DNA of 64,000 bases. It comes from Diphasiastrum complanatum. Its lineage: Eukaryota; Streptophyta; Lycopodiopsida; Lycopodiales; Lycopodiaceae. Position 1 is the stretch's first letter. The number at the start of each line of letters is the position of its first letter. The translations under genes and the position numbers were made by a program. Positions 63,726 to 64,000 of the stretch are shown here, piece after piece. The notes under the pieces were generated by a model. That model ran no database searches, was not told the DNA's origin, and worked only from the letters and a program-made list of their open reading frames with translations. Location: contig CM055096.1 in assembly GCA_029204225.1 (NCBI GenBank), positions 41,004,519 to 41,068,518 on the forward strand, given 5' to 3'.

Positions 63726-64000
63726 ACCTTCTCTTCCTTAGTCGTTTGTAGCACCGGAAGCGGGCTCGAACCTAGGAGCCGTGAAGATGCTTGCAAAACA
63801 AAGAGTGTTAACATCTACTTCTACTTGCAAACAAATAGCATTCCAACCAAAACATCACCAAGATAAGCTAACCATTAACTCTATCTCTCTCACTTCTCTC
63901 ACATTCTATTCCAACACACTCACACACACACTTTTTTACCCACTCTCACTCTAACATCCAATCTACTCTTTTTAACCACACTCTGCAAGCTTAACTAGAA
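63726..64000. other. window end, nothing recognised
   Basis: CT-rich (ctctatctctctcacttctctcac). Starts with gctcgaacctagg, but there is no tRNA fold. Confidence 0.4.

Noticed and set aside
63750-63790. Possible tRNA from gctcgaacctagg
   Set aside because: No acceptor stem, D arm or anticodon arm could be fitted around it.

Overview
This is a plant nuclear genome window. The evidence is three plant-type gene loci with GT-AG introns (a clade-B protein phosphatase 2C, a class A heat-stress transcription factor and the first exon of a probable auxilin-like protein), many Ty1/copia and Ty3/gypsy relics, copia primer-binding sites complementary to initiator Met-tRNA, and very abundant (TC)n/(GA)n microsatellites. 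The low gene density, heavy decay of the elements and a degenerate transposase-like relic would fit a large seed-free vascular plant genome such as a fern, but the species cannot be fixed from the sequence. There is nothing bacterial, organellar or CRISPR-like.

Layout. 0-1.3 kb: auxilin-like exon 1 (minus; the gene runs off the left edge) with a gypsy integrase scrap in its presumed intron. 2.2-3.4 kb: a pair of old direct repeats. 3.8-6.2 kb: a decayed Ty3/gypsy gag-pol (minus), followed by a long (TC)n tract and a palindrome-rich minisatellite. 12.8-15.6 kb: copia-A. 19.7-24.4 kb: copia-B with primer-binding site and 5' LTR. 24.4-29.3 kb: direct repeats and a broken multi-exon transposase-like gene. 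29.5-32.9 kb: copia-C (plus). 33.7-37.4 kb: copia-D, with an open gag-protease frame, primer-binding site and LTR. 39.3-42.8 kb: the PP2C gene. 43-46 kb: hairpins, a gypsy integrase scrap and copia-E. 50-52 kb: the HSF gene. 52.2-57.1 kb: nested copia-F, copia-G, a gypsy gag scrap and copia-H. 60-63.7 kb: copia-I with its LTR inserted in a gypsy reverse transcriptase, then copia-J.

The two complete genes are intact. The PP2C model is 5 exons and 502 residues, with every intron in phase 0 and a KRKR-PPR-LHIP MAP-kinase docking motif typical of AP2C phosphatases. The HSF model is 2 exons and 477 residues, with the conserved DNA-binding-domain intron, HR-A/B, an NLS and an AHA motif. Both have upstream ORFs in their leaders. 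The PP2C leader has three short uORFs chained by overlapping stop/start codons, and the HSF has one uORF overlapping the main start. The PP2C 3' end carries two extra 208-bp tandem copies of its last-exon segment.

The best unexplained pattern is that three copies of one copia LTR family (copia-D, -G and -I) carry a (TC)n tract at the same place, about 25-30 bp downstream of the TATA box, where transcription should start. Tract length varies from about 18 to 107 bp. The elements therefore seem to disperse microsatellites at their own start sites. I did not find a convincing new multi-gene system.
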